Shown piece by piece: positions 41,234-51,838 of a DNA stretch of 64,000 nt. Position 1 is the stretch's first letter, and each line of letters opens with the position of its first letter. The stretch is from Nitzschia sp. pyKryTriq1. Taxonomy: Eukaryota > Bacillariophyta > Bacillariophyceae > Bacillariales > Bacillariaceae. A program made the position numbers and the translations under genes. A model generated the notes under the pieces. It made no database searches and was not told the origin of the DNA. It worked only from the letters and a program-made list of their open reading frames with translations. Location of the stretch: NCBI GenBank assembly GCA_956465555.1, contig OY101117.1, positions 2,790,001 through 2,854,000 of the forward strand, read 5' to 3'.

Positions 41234-42330
41234 GGCTGACTATCGGAGCCCTGCTACCTGGCGCTTCTTAGAGTACCGGTGGAGGTGCCAGCCTTTCTTG
41301 AAACGTGAGATCAAAATCAAGACGTCGGACTTTTATATTTTCATCAGTGCCCCATTGCCTCAAACTTTTAACTTTCCCTTGTTTTGCAAGGCTACCGTAT
41401 CGTACGTCGCCAAGGTAAGCATTATAAAAAGAGGAACGAGCAAAAGGATGTTCGAGGATTGTCACCATGGTTGTTGGTTATTGCACAACGGAAGTAGGTT
41501 CATGCGGCAGGCGGCTTGCGGCATGCTATTTTTTTTAAGAATATTATTATGCGCGGAGGCTAGGCTCATCGCAATATGTCGGCGGTACGGTCGGCGGTAC
41601 ATAATGAACTAAAATAGCCCCAATTTGATCCCAGTCTCGCTCTCTCTCTATTTTGTACCGTAAAACTCTCTCTCTAGTAGAGTAGAGTAGCTATCTCCAG
41701 CTACTCTAGCTAGAGTAGAGTAGGTGTAGAATACAAGTAGAGGATGAGTATGAGTACGGTACTGTGTAATTTTTTATCGAGGCCTAAGGTCACTATCGTA
41801 TGTCGAGGAGCCTCGTCGGGGGATCTCGTCGACGACGAAAATACTACCGGTACAGTGTAGAGGTATGGGCATGTATCACTGTTTTTACCACACAACTATG
41901 TCTTGTTCTCTTCTCACTTTCCATTCACATCGACCTTTTGATCCGCTTGCAGTTTACTACCTTACAGACCTTTTCGGATCTGTCACAGACTAGAGATTGA
42001 CATTCACTTTCACTCCGTTCTACTAGTAGTTTTAGTTCCTACACCAGACACATCTGTCCCGGATTTCTCGATGAGTTTGTCGGCCCCAAGATTCATTCAC
42101 AAGGTCATGTCTAAGCCATTGTTGTCTTCAAGCACAATGTAAAAACAACTCCTGTGCCCGAGTTTCGAACGCATTCCCACACTCTTTTTGACATTTACGT
42201 GGATACATTTCCTCTGACAAGGAATCTACATTTCATTCCATAAGCCATGCATTGCGACATACCGGAAGCTATCTATGAGCTTCCTCGTCTTCGCGGGGAT
42301 AGAAATTAATGCATCATCATAACATGGTGG
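41234..42330. other. Gene-free spacer with CTCTAGAG repeats
   Basis: About 1.1 kb between two minus-strand genes. A block near 41640-41730 consists of CTCTCTCTCTAT, CTAGTAGAGTAGAGTAGC and ACTCTAGCTAGAGTAGAGTAG words. A GGCGGTACGGTCGGCGGTAC duplication lies near 41580-41600. The last 300 bp (42000-42330) look like ordinary unique 3' sequence. Frames on either strand lack recognisable content. Confidence 0.5.
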
Positions 42331-43461
42331 CTAGAATATGTCTGGATACTTCTCCTTTAGCCAGTCTCGCCCTTTCTCAAGAGTCTTCTGTCGTCCTCGC
42401 AAATAGTTTGCAACAAGATCATCCCCCTTCATAGTAGCTTCATCTGCACCATTCTTCGCATCGTATAAGGCCTCTTCCAGCTCCCCAGCAATCAAAGCAA
42501 ATACCTCAATGTCGTTTCGTTTTGAAATCTTGCCCATTCCGTTCCATGTTTCCTCCAGCGTCTCGATTTCTGCTGGTGTTGCCACAGCTACTCTAAGGTC
42601 CGCCAAACTCAGCTGATTTATCATGTTGTCAATGGAGCCCTTGCTGTCAACAACGAGGAATGATGTTGCCTTGCCCAAAAGACGCACTCGGAAGGTTTCT
42701 TCGTTCGTTGCGTTGTCTTCTTCGACGAAGCCATAATTCAATAGAGTTTCCATGTTGTCGAAGTTGCCATATGATACATATACCTCCGCTTCCTTCTTAT
42801 ATGGGTCTCCACCGCTGCCCCCAAAGATTCCAAAAAGCTGATCTGTCCAATCTCCTTTCTTGGCTTTGTCGCCACCCCCAAGTATTGATTTCGACTCCAC
42901 TTCAAGCAAGAAACGATTGCTTCCATCTAGCCGTGCTGTGGTTTTCACGTTTGATTTATGGTTGAACATATCAAGCATTGGAGTCATCGAATAGGTATTG
43001 TCTGGCAGGAAATTTGATCTGGAGTCTACCACTGCTAGTGCCCATTGGTCGTCGACTTGATTGTATCGAAGTCGATCGATCTCCATCCTTGCCTCAAGCT
43101 GACGACTGTCGTACTTAGAAACAAAATCAAGTCGATCAGAGTTCCAAAATCGTGGCATTCCTTGGAGATCATCTAGCGTTGGAAACAAATCTAGCCATGG
43201 CCCGTAGTCAGAGTCAGATCCCTTGGCTTTCTCGTACTTGAGCTTTTCGCACAAAGTCTCCCAGTCTTCACCGACAATACATGCTTCCATAGGAGCCGTC
43301 ACGATGTTGATAGAGTCTGACGACGTAGACTGGCTTCGCAGCGTATCTTTGTCGGCCGGTAACGCCATGTACCGATACGCGCCATTGCTGACAAGCTCCA
43401 AAGGCGTGGAGATGCCTTTCGCTTGACTCCATGCGAGGAATGGTGCCAAATCAGTTCTCAT
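42331..43461 (-). CDS. SET-domain protein, Rubisco-LSMT/SETD3-like
   Basis: 376 aa, single exon. It begins FLAWSQAKGI, like the F-x-x-W-x-x-x-x-G start of the LSMT class. GPWLDLFP, SMTPMLDMFNHKSN (the N-H pair at 167-168 of the SET core) and EVYVSYGNFDNMETLLNYGF (Y231 of the core, with the LSMT-type N-x-x-L-L-x-x-Y-G-F) follow. A helical C-terminal half (about 260-376) is like the Rubis-subs-bind domain. The N-terminal G-R-G motif of the SET fold is replaced by NGAYRYMAL, so S-adenosylmethionine binding may be altered. The family methylates lysine or histidine on Rubisco, aldolase, actin and other proteins. No targeting peptide precedes the first Met; an upstream exon is possible. Confidence 0.78.
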   Translation of the reverse strand: MRTDLAPFLAWSQAKGISTPLELVSNGAYRYMALPADKDTLRSQSTSSDSINIVTAPMEACIVGEDWETLCEKLKYEKAKGSDSDYGPWLDLFPTLDDLQGMPRFWNSDRLDFVSKYDSRQLEARMEIDRLRYNQVDDQWALAVVDSRSNFLPDNTYSMTPMLDMFNHKSNVKTTARLDGSNRFLLEVESKSILGGGDKAKKGDWTDQLFGIFGGSGGDPYKKEAEVYVSYGNFDNMETLLNYGFVEEDNATNEETFRVRLLGKATSFLVVDSKGSIDNMINQLSLADLRVAVATPAEIETLEETWNGMGKISKRNDIEVFALIAGELEEALYDAKNGADEATMKGDDLVANYLRGRQKTLEKGRDWLKEKYPDIF

Positions 43462-44006
43462 TTTTTAATTACAGTATATTCATGCGTGACAGATGAGTTC
43501 GACGCTACTATTCTCGCTTTCTTCAAACCGTACACGTTACACGTATCTCGGGTAGAGGAGACAGAGTCAGAAATTGGAACATGTCAACAGCAGACAGCAG
43601 ACAGCAGACAGCAGACAGCCCACAGTACTGGTACCATGGTACATGGTACAATAGTTTGGTGGGTGGAGGCGGGGGTGGCGGGTGCGTGTCAGGGATGAAG
43701 GACGGCATGTTATCGGGGAAATGGGCCAATAGTCTAGCAGACGGCATCAAAAGGGACGAAACACGAAAACACGTCACTCGCCCGTGGGCGGGACTGTGAA
43801 TCACGGATCATTGGCTACAACGATTATATAAAAATACCGGTACATACTTGCTCTGAGAGAACCGGTTCGTAGCAGGAGAGAGTTGAAGCCTTCAGCTTAC
43901 TGTAGGACCTACCCAGCATCCTTTCTTTTCTATTCTGGTTCAAATAGTCGTACACCAGAACCCAAAGGAGTAGTCCGGGTGCCTAGCTTCCATTTTGCAG
44001 AACAAA
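43462..44006. repeat. Spacer with (AGACAGC)n microsatellite
   Basis: Positions about 43583-43622 hold four to five copies of the 7-bp unit AGACAGC. ACTGGTACCATGGTACATGGTAC follows, then a G-rich stretch (GTGGAGGCGGGGGTGGCGGG, near 43664). No gene recognised; frames across it are repeat translations. Confidence 0.6.
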
Positions 44007-45290
44007 CTAGCTTAGTGTCGATTGTACCACCATGTCGTCGCTTCCTTTCTCCACCATTGCACTGCGTTTGATGTACAGCAATCGGTCTCGATGAACCGAC
44101 GAAAGATAGGGGGCACCTTCAAACTTGATATAGTTCTTTGAGGATCCTTCGTTCCTACTCATTTCCAATTCACGTTTTACATACGGTTCCAAGACCCACT
44201 TCCGAGAAATCAAGAGGTATGAATCAGAATGAATGTCGGCCAAGTGGAGAATACCATCGTGCCGGAGTGCTCGGAATGTGTTCAGGAGAATCCGATCCAC
44301 AAGCACCTTCATTTTAGCGTCTTCTTCTTTCTTGTTGTTGTCTTTAAATAGTACTGTTGATGCAATCGCCCGAAGTTTCGGGTTAATTTTGATTCCCTTG
44401 TACGGAAACATCAGTTTCTTTGCATGTGTTGCCTGCACCCCCAACAGGTGAATTAGTAACGCATCTCGGAAGGCGAACTGTGGATCCAATGGCTCAACTT
44501 TTGCCTGGCAATGGCAATATAGAAGTTCCGCTTTGTAGTCCAAGTCACAGGTGCAGGACGTCCCAAAGATTCGCCATTCCCCAAGCATATCATCCATGGC
44601 CGGCAAGTGGCGCCGTGCCTTGACCTGGGACGTAATTTCGGGGCCCAACACTTTCAAATACCCCAATGCATTGAATTTTGTTGGATCTCTAGTCATGGAT
44701 TCTTCCCTTTCGGCACAGGCTTTCCAGTGCCGTGCTTCTTCGTTGGGCCCGTCGATTCGTTCTACCAAACTTGCTTGGATTTCGCGTACCACAAAGGGCT
44801 CGTTGTAACCCCCATCGTGTTCCCCTTGGATGGTGACACATTGAAGTTTACCAAAAACCTTGACAATTTCACCGAGTCCTATATTATCGTTGGATCCGTA
44901 TTCACCCGAATTGCCGTGGTCTAAAACCAACGATGGAAGATGGAAAATATCATTTTCCGTGTTGTTGGCCCACACCAAACAATCAATGAGGCCTGTCCCA
45001 TCATCTAGGACGTACAGGATAGATTCATCGGAAGAACGAACCGTAGCATTCACAATGCACCCAACCAATACGCACTTTGAAACCGGCACATGCTGCTTGC
45101 CGTCCCCAGAAGACCAGCAATGAACACCGTTGACCAATTTCAAGTCGTTGATACCGGAAATCGTCATTGGAACGTGGGCCCAGAAATTCGGTGCGATCCC
45201 TACAAGAAAAGGCTCTGCTCCTGTCCATCGGTGGTCTACTACACGTGCCGACGCATTGCTGAGATCACTGTCAGGCGGTATCGGCGGCAT
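44007..45290 (-). CDS. STN1: STN1-like telomere-capping OB-fold protein (CST complex)
   Basis: 427 aa, single exon. The N-terminus has the STN1 layout: a short lead (PNFWAHVPMTISGINDL), then an OB fold at about 67-185 starting PVSKCVLVGCIVNATVRSSD and continuing ESILYVLDDGTGLIDCLVW, with VKVFGKLQCV as a later strand. The D-D-G/S-T-G-x-I-x-C-x-x-W pattern is the family signature. The C-terminal half is helical (winged-helix-like) with a Cys/His-rich insertion (CTCDLDY...CHCQ, about 258-275) that I do not know from other STN1 proteins and that could bind metal. STN1 works with CTC1 and TEN1 on telomeric single strands and in DNA polymerase alpha fill-in. Other OB proteins (RPA2-like) are the main alternative. 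Confidence 0.72.
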   Translation of the reverse strand: MPPIPPDSDLSNASARVVDHRWTGAEPFLVGIAPNFWAHVPMTISGINDLKLVNGVHCWSSGDGKQHVPVSKCVLVGCIVNATVRSSDESILYVLDDGTGLIDCLVWANNTENDIFHLPSLVLDHGNSGEYGSNDNIGLGEIVKVFGKLQCVTIQGEHDGGYNEPFVVREIQASLVERIDGPNEEARHWKACAEREESMTRDPTKFNALGYLKVLGPEITSQVKARRHLPAMDDMLGEWRIFGTSCTCDLDYKAELLYCHCQAKVEPLDPQFAFRDALLIHLLGVQATHAKKLMFPYKGIKINPKLRAIASTVLFKDNNKKEEDAKMKVLVDRILLNTFRALRHDGILHLADIHSDSYLLISRKWVLEPYVKRELEMSRNEGSSKNYIKFEGAPYLSSVHRDRLLYIKRSAMVEKGSDDMVVQSTLS

Positions 45291-47560
45291 GTTTATTTAT
45301 TGGTCCAGCATCGAGGCCGGAATGCTCTCACAGACTCGACTCTCGTCTCCAACAATAATCACGGCTTGAAATTATTTAGAATAAAGAACAACCTGGGAGC
45401 AAAGATCAATGTACGGAATTCGCGGCGAGAAAGGCCTTAATAGTACATACAGTAGCTCACAGGTTCCCAAAAGTAAGTCGAGACAAGTATGGTAAGTTCA
45501 TTGTCCAGCGATTTTGTTTTCCAGCGTTGCGTTTTGCGTTTTGGATGTCCTGAGTCCTGTTCTGGGGGGAGGTCACAACATATCCCAGATCCCAGCCACG
45601 AAAATGATTGTGGCAAACGCCTCTAGTAGAGGCGGCGACGGAACTGTGGTGCAGCGGATGTGTACGTAGGTGTAGTACTGCGGAGGTACACTAATGGCAG
45701 GAGCACTGTAGAGGCAAGGCCCGCAGTCGAGTACGAGGTACGTACTCGTACGGGTAGAGTACGACAACGTAGGAACCGTAGAAGAGGAGTTTTCGCACAA
45801 TCGTGCGAAAAGAGCGCGGGCGCCAAGGGTACGTCTCTACCCGTAGGGGAAGGATCTTTTCGGTCTGTTGTGGCGTACTACAGTAATATGGAGAGGATTT
45901 CAACGTTGGTACAGTATGAGTATGTACCAGGTTGTAGAACGGAAGAGGGGGGGAAACGTAAAGTGAGAATATTCCATAGTATACGATGGATTATCACGCG
46001 TAGTTTTGTTCGGAGGATGGCAACAAATCGACAAGAAGAACAACACCAACGCAGCAACTAAATCGACAACAAGAACAACACCGACGCATAATTACTGACC
46101 GTTCTCGTCTCTCTATTTGTTTTCTCCCAGTTGAAGTGGCACTGTGACATGAACAAATGTCACCTTGTTCCACCGGTAAGGGACATCACTCACCCAAAAT
46201 GGCCGTTGACTTGTATTTTCCGCTTGAGGAAGGGAGATTATCAAGTTTCATGTACCAGCCAAACAGAGGGAGCCGCGGTAGACGACCGACCCGGAAAGAA
46301 ATCACTGTCAACAAAGATGCAGTGCTTTTATTTGAGACCTGTACGTTTTATCACGCTATGAAACCTATTAATGAGGAAACGGAGACGAAAGATCTTCCTC
46401 CTTGGTGCCTGTACTCCAAGACAGAAAATACAAATTTGAGTTTGTTATCTCACTTTATTGGAATATTTAACTTTAATGGAATATTTTAAATTTGACTGTG
46501 GGTTAACGAAGTGCGCTATCATAAATTAATGAGCTGAATGCTCTACTGATGAAATGAACTTTGGTTCATTTCTAATTTCTTGAATGTGTTGACATGTATT
46601 TCGATAGAAGTCCTTTGGCTTCTTACAGTTTCTTGGGGGATCATAGATCGTCTCCGAGAGGAGTCTTAGAAAGTAACTTGGAGTCGTGCGTGATCCATTC
46701 GTGTGACATGTGCGGGTTTGCGTAATCGTGAACGCTGGTCGCGTCCGGCCGTCGTTCCGTGAACGTTCGATGGAGATATTCGAACAAGCGGGCCCCCCAC
46801 TGGACTCGGAAGCTATCATACCGGTCGGTACGTATCTCGAATACGCTATGGAAAAAATATAATATACGTACTGTACCTGTAGTACATACGTACCGTACGG
46901 TAGGTTCCCCCCCGTTCGCCCCGCCCCCCCCCTCCGCGGCGTTCCCGCTGGGCGGGTCTTCTCTTTGCGTTGCTCCCGTGTTCCGAACCTGCCAAAAAAT
47001 GTCTCTACCTAACCCATACCGGTACGAGTACGCACGGTACCAGTACTCGTACCTCTATGGGTACCGGTCCTGTACGTAGACGAGACGTGTAGCGAGCGGG
47101 CCCCTCACTGGACACGGAAGCTACCGGTCGGTACGTATCTCGAATACAACTACTTTCTACTACTAGTCATTGTTCTAGTTAAAAAAGTATTGGTGTTTGT
47201 AATAATATGCAGGTTGCGTGGTATTCCAGAAATAGTGCGACACCATTTCATAAGCCCCCAAACCTTGGTAGGACTGCCCACGTCAAAATGCCATAAATAG
47301 ATACCAACCTGGAACGAGCAAGAAACTTTCGTAAAACCATTTCAAAATTTTCGGTCGGTCGCGGTATGCGTGTGGGCGATCGATGGTCTATTGTCGATGG
47401 TCGATGGTCGATGGCTTCCCGCCAAATAAAATAACGAAAGACGAAAGTCAAACGAAAAACCTTCTCGCTTGCTAGTTGTTGCATTCATTCGTTCAATTCA
47501 AACAACCGCAAGTTTTCAGTCACCTTCATTTGTTGACCCTGATTGGAATCATTCATCATC
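45291..47560. other. 2.3-kb spacer with repeats, no convincing gene
   Basis: The longest gene-poor stretch. From 45650 to 45960 it is rich in GTAC and CGTACGTACTCGTACG words. Two runs of AACAACACC-like triplets occur near 46030-46085. A frame at 46202-46489 (starting MAVDLYFPLEEGRL) has fairly protein-like composition but no recognisable domain. Poly-C tracts (C8 and C9) sit near 46907-46930. A direct repeat (46787-46844 and 47095-47147) flanks a GTAC-rich block. A tandem TCGATGGTC/TCGATGG repeat lies near 47380-47412. Confidence 0.5.
46787..47147. repeat. Pair of ~55-bp direct repeats, 308 bp apart
   Basis: The segment beginning AGCGGGCCCCCCACTGGA at 46787-46844 recurs at 47095-47147 as AGCGGGCCCCTCACTGGA. 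Both continue through CGGAAGCT and end CGGTCGGTACGTATCTCGAATAC. The first copy has a 5-bp insertion (ATCAT). Between them lies a GTAC/poly-C-rich stretch. They could be ends or parts of a dispersed repeat family; no coding sequence lies inside. Confidence 0.65.
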
Positions 47561-48586
47561 ATGTATGCTTTAGAAACAACAATAGCGGTCAATCAATCTG
47601 GAGATGCAAAATTGAAGTACGAAGCATCGCATTGGCAAGCTGATACGGCGTTCGTCGGCCGGCCCCTTGGGCCTTCTCAAAAGCGGCGCCACGAGGCGAT
47701 TTCTGCCGTGGAACGTCGAAATGAGCCTTGGATGAAAAATCTGACTCTATCTTCCAAAGATTTGATATGGGGATCATGCAGCAACAAGGAGGAAGAATTC
47801 ATGGAAGCTTTACATCCGAAGAGCTCTTCCGTTTCTCAGAGCTTCGGTTCCATGCCCTCGGACCCGCTAGCGAAGATGGCCGCCGCATTGTCATCCATAG
47901 CAGGGAATCATACGAGACTTTCAATGCCCACCAATGCTGGTAGCGACCTCTCGATCAAATGCAATCAACAGCAACAACATGGAGGCTTGCCACGGTTCCG
48001 GCAAGATAAAATCATGGATCATGGTGACGTCGAGCTCAAAATGCAAGAGTTTCAAACTTCGCTGCTGAGATCCATGTCGTCGGACAGTCTCCCTCCCTCT
48101 GCTCTAGAAATGCCTCAGCTGTCTTATTCACACAGCTTTGTTGCATCGCAGCGAGAGATCATGTCTCAGATAGTGCGAGATTCGGAGTCTCGTATTAGTC
48201 GTGATTCAGAGGACAACGCTTCCTTTTCTTTGGAACAAGGTGCTACCCACAGTGACACCGACGGTAGTTCTCAAATGGCACTTTCTGCTACAAGATTATT
48301 ACGGTCACCGGAACCATCGCTCCCATTTCTAAAATATTCAGAAGAGACCCTGAATGGAATGGGTTCAAAGGTCCGGATTCACGACGAGGAACGGGTGTTT
48401 GCTGCCATGGACGAAGGGACGGCGAGCTTGATTCGGTGCGTGGGGTGCGCCAGACATATGATGGCGACCAGCGATATGAAACTCGTCTATTGCCCAGGCT
48501 GCAGTACTTTGACTCCTTTTGGAATGGGACTCGTCTCAGCAGGCGGCACTACTAGTGGGGCTGATGCCGAACCGCCAAAGTGGTGA
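47561..48586 (+). CDS. Unknown protein with C-terminal CxxC...CxxC zinc ribbon
   Basis: 341 aa from the ATG at 47561 (MYALETTIAV), preceded by TCATCATC, single exon. Residues 1-280 are Ser/Gln/Met-rich, probably disordered, with several Ser-rich phosphosite-like stretches (SRISRDSEDNASFS). The only structured part seen is near the end: RIHDEERVFAAMDEGTASLI, then CVGC (293-296) and CPGC (311-314) separated by a short hairpin (ARHMMATSDMKLVY), a single zinc ribbon. I do not recognise the protein. Similar C-terminal ribbons occur in small diatom proteins of unknown role. The four cysteines are read directly; zinc binding is inference. Confidence 0.7.
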   Translation: MYALETTIAVNQSGDAKLKYEASHWQADTAFVGRPLGPSQKRRHEAISAVERRNEPWMKNLTLSSKDLIWGSCSNKEEEFMEALHPKSSSVSQSFGSMPSDPLAKMAAALSSIAGNHTRLSMPTNAGSDLSIKCNQQQQHGGLPRFRQDKIMDHGDVELKMQEFQTSLLRSMSSDSLPPSALEMPQLSYSHSFVASQREIMSQIVRDSESRISRDSEDNASFSLEQGATHSDTDGSSQMALSATRLLRSPEPSLPFLKYSEETLNGMGSKVRIHDEERVFAAMDEGTASLIRCVGCARHMMATSDMKLVYCPGCSTLTPFGMGLVSAGGTTSGADAEPPKW

Positions 48587-49677
48587 AACACGAGGAGTCG
48601 TCGCCTCCTCCTCGAGGGGCGCTCCTGTAGCTCTGCCCGGACCAGCCTATTCTTGTTTGTCGCCTTGTGTCATTGGCACGTTGTTTTGTTCAACAGTGAG
48701 ATCACTCTTACATAAGAGACACTCGCCAAATCTAGATTTATTCTAGTTTACTACTCCTAGTACTGCAGTCTACTACTTGCGCCTTCGTGCTGGTGATTCT
48801 AGCTATTGACTTTGACAAGTACTACTTGTTCTTGTTGTTTTGCCACCATTCGTCTTCCCGATACCACCAATGCTTCAACTTCCTTCCTGTCTGTTCGATA
48901 GCCCTGAACTTTCCACATGCTGCGCTGTGCTTCGTCGTACGTTTTATCTATCATCTCCACCATTTTTTATATTTCCTCACGTGAAGCCTACTCTTTTAAG
49001 ACTTGTTCTAGAAGAGTATCTTCGCGCTCATTCTTTTGGGCGGGTCTCTCCCTCAAGTAAATCCTCTACTACTAGTTGACTACTCCTATGTAGACTAATC
49101 TTCTCTTCTTATGTCGCATCACATCCCACTCCTTCGCTAATCTTCGGGGTGTCACTCGGCTGCAACCATAAGCAATATGTAGACTAATCGTCTAAGAATA
49201 CTAGTACTATAGTAGTACTGTAGTAGTAGGGGGTGGTGGTGCGAAAAGACGTGGATCATCGAGGAATAGCGTCTGGTGGAAATTCGCGGGGTTTTTAGTC
49301 CAGTTTGTCAAAGGCGGACCAAGTCGAACAATTTACCAGGGTACTCGTACCGCTACAGTACATGTACCGGTAGATCGTAGAACAGTACCAGTACTTTGCG
49401 AACGAGTCGAGTATGTACAGTACCAGGTGTGATACCGTACACGTACCGGTACGTGTACTGTATGTATTGTTTTGCAGCCATCAAAAATCAAAACGTCGTT
49501 GCAGGTTGCAGTAGTCTATTTTACCGGTATCACTTCGACGACGATGACATTTTCCCCTGTGGTGATGGCATTAGAGTTTGAATTCATTTCCGCCTACTTC
49601 TCACGTAGCCGAGAAACAATACACTACCAGGAGCCCTATATTCGTGTTGGAAGAATCAATCGCCATATCGACTCAAG
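48587..49677. other. Gene-free spacer with GTAC-rich repeats
   Basis: Pyrimidine-rich 3' flank to about 49100, containing several short CTACTACT/ACTAGT words. GTAGTAGTACTGTAGTAGTAG lies near 49208-49232. A GTAC/ACCGGTA-rich block (CAGTACATGTACCGGTAG, GTACACGTACCGGTACGTGT) spans 49345-49465. No gene or RNA recognised. Confidence 0.5.
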
Positions 49678-50621
49678 ATGCCGCCTGCTGGATACAAGCG
49701 GTCGAGAGCCTTGTGGGACGAAACGCGTCGGCCAGAGGCAACGCCTCTGGCCTACGTTCGTGCAATTATGTATGAATTGCAGCCCATTCGATTTTCCAAG
49801 ACAAATCAACGTCAATTCGTCTTGTTTCTCAGAAAGGTTGCTTCTACTTTCATTGTCGTGCTTCGATCGATTCCTGGTGTGGTTGTGGCTATCTTCAAGT
49901 TTCTTCGAACCCTCCAACTACAACACTGGTTGGCGATCGGGGGAGTTGTTCTGTATTACTATTTTGTTCGCTTCATGCACGAGTAAGTCTGACGGTGACA
50001 ATCTTTAACTCGAAGAATGCTGAGAATATACCTGTGAAATCAGTTGCTGACTTCTGCCGTTGTTTACGTATGTATAGACTCTTGTTGGCTGGCCCGGTGA
50101 TTGTTATCGCCACGGCTCTTTCGTTGATTTTCACTGTTGGTTTGGGCGATAATAAGGATCGAGACGGACTTTCGGCGTATGCGGTGTTCAATCGTGGTTT
50201 TGAGCGACTTCTTGGATCAGTCGATGCCGAAGCACTCATGGCTCAGCATGTCGGTGGAGGTTTAGGTGGTGGAGGCATGATGGGCGGTCTTCCTCCTCGG
50301 AATGAGGATGATGCTGAACGAGACCGTGGAGTGGCTCGACGCCGACGACCGAATCGAGCCAACCCAAACAACAATAACAATAACGACAATGAGAGAAACA
50401 ACAACGACGCGGTGGCAAACGACAACAACAATAATCGACCGCGCAAGTCTGGAAAGAAGGCACGTCGGCGGGATTTGGAACAACGTCGTGAGATTCAAAA
50501 CCAGCGAGAAGCAGCTGCCGCCCTCGGAATGCCAATGGGACATGAAGCCATGGAAGAACAAGTCGCCATGCAACGGTTGATCGAAGAGCACGTAGCCGCT
50601 GAGAATCGAAACGAGGAATGA
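49678..50621 (+). CDS. SAYSvFN-domain membrane protein (SAYSD1-like)
   Basis: Two exons (49678-49982 and 50078-50621; 95-bp GTAAGT...TATAG intron) give 282 aa. Two hydrophobic segments lie near 50-100 (FLRKVASTFIVVLRSIPGVV and HWLAIGGVVLYYYFVRF). After the junction comes LLLAGPVIVIATALSLIFTV and then GLSAYAVFNRGFERLLGSVDAE, the SAYSvFN signature followed by its L-x-G-x-x-x-A-x block. The C-terminal half is a Gly-rich, Asn-rich and Arg/Glu-rich disordered tail. Human SAYSD1 sits at the ER translocon and helps clear stalled, UFMylated ribosomes; a similar ER role is inferred. The motif is close but not exact (SAYAVFN). The splice junction restores a continuous membrane helix, which supports it. 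Confidence 0.75.
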
Positions 50622-50761
50622 GTGAGTACGAGACCACTCTCACCAGCACGATGGAACGTCCCTGCAGTACGTACACGCAGTCTACAACATTATTTGCTAC
50701 TCCTGAAGCAAATATGTTTAATCATAGTCTGCTAGTACCTCACTGTATGTAATGTAAATTA

Positions 50762-51838
50762 TCAATAGATCGGTCCTTGACTACTAGCAACTGTACATAC
50801 CAAATCTGACGTGCCCACCACAAGAGGAATATCCAGATACAATCTCACAGCATCCAGAAGGATAAGAATCATCATGCCATATCCACAACTCGAGACTAAC
50901 GTGTCCCAAACTGTCAAGACTCTTGTCTGGTTTTTAGGGTCGTCAATGAATTCGTCAAACCGAAAGAATGCGGGAAACGACACGATGAAATAAATCCCAT
51001 AGAATGCGGAACCAACCGTATACGCCATGTCTCGATCCTCAAAGGAATAATCGGGATACGCCGAGATTGTCAACGTCTCCATAAAGGCAGTAAAGTAAGA
51101 GAAACAAAGCACGACCGACACAAATAGCAACGTTCGCAAAAGTCCAGGTTGGTAGCCCGTCACCACTTTTCGAAGCATGGCATTGGAAAAGAAGTGGTAT
51201 GTCGAGAAGTAAAAGTGCGTGGCGAAAAACATGGCTAGTGGGACGTTGTTGAGTCGGTGTGCAGGCATGGTATATTTCGCTTTCAAAACAGAGTAAAAGT
51301 CTATACCGTTGGCATCATCGTATCATCATCGGCCGGCGGGAGAAAAAGAGGAGAGTGAGAATCCAGTCGCAATGATTTGCATTCGTGGATTTTTGGCGAA
51401 TTTTCAAGAGATCGCCACATAAAAAATAATCTTACAATGGGTGTACCAGTAATTTCCAATAAAAGAGTACATTGCAAGCCAAACATTCGCCTTGAACGAA
51501 TACCGCTGCAGGAGAGGCCTCGAGGCATCCGGGGAATCCGACCCAGCAGAAGGCAGCAAAATCGGCTGCAGAAGAAACGGCAAGGCCAAGCCAAGACAAA
51601 CATAAATATAGGCCCACTTGTCGAAGGTTTCATACCAGCCGAAGGCGACAATGCACGCAAATGCCAGGATCCAAATCGGCGTGTAGGCCATGACAAATAA
51701 TTCGTAGGCCCTTTTCGACGGTTCGAGAGCCAAGAAGCTCCCCCCAGTTTTGCTTTTTGATTGCATCACTACCAAACCAGCAATCCCTGCCAGCATAGAG
51801 CCAAGAATCATGACCATTTGAACAGCAACATCAATCAT
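50762..51838 (-). CDS. CPI1: Cycloeucalenol cycloisomerase (sterol biosynthesis)
   Basis: Two minus-strand exons (51838-51436 and 51300-50762; 135-bp intron GTAAGA...GGTATAG) give 313 aa. The join yields GNYWYTHYFYSVLKAKYTMP, matching the plant CPI1 block GNYFWTHYFFKVLGASYTFP closely. Other family features are PSKRAYELFVMAYTPIW, LNNVPLAMFFATHFYFSTYH, FSYFTAFMETLTISAYPDYS, and AFYGIYFIVSFPAFFRFDE. About eight membrane helices are expected. The enzyme opens the 9-beta,19-cyclopropane ring of cycloeucalenol to obtusifoliol in the cycloartenol-based sterol route of plants and algae, which supports an algal source for this DNA. Located in the ER membrane by family knowledge. Confidence 0.93.

Noticed and set aside
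45660-46061. 133-codon plus-strand frame rich in Arg
   Set aside because: It is largely a translation of GTAC-rich simple sequence; no domain.
46157-46489. 110-codon plus-strand frame
   Set aside because: Composition is fairly protein-like, but no domain, signal or conserved motif is visible and the surroundings are repeat-rich.
50236-50676. Minus-strand frames opposite the SAYSvFN tail
   Set aside because: They mirror Asn/Arg-rich repeats of the real gene and contain no domain.
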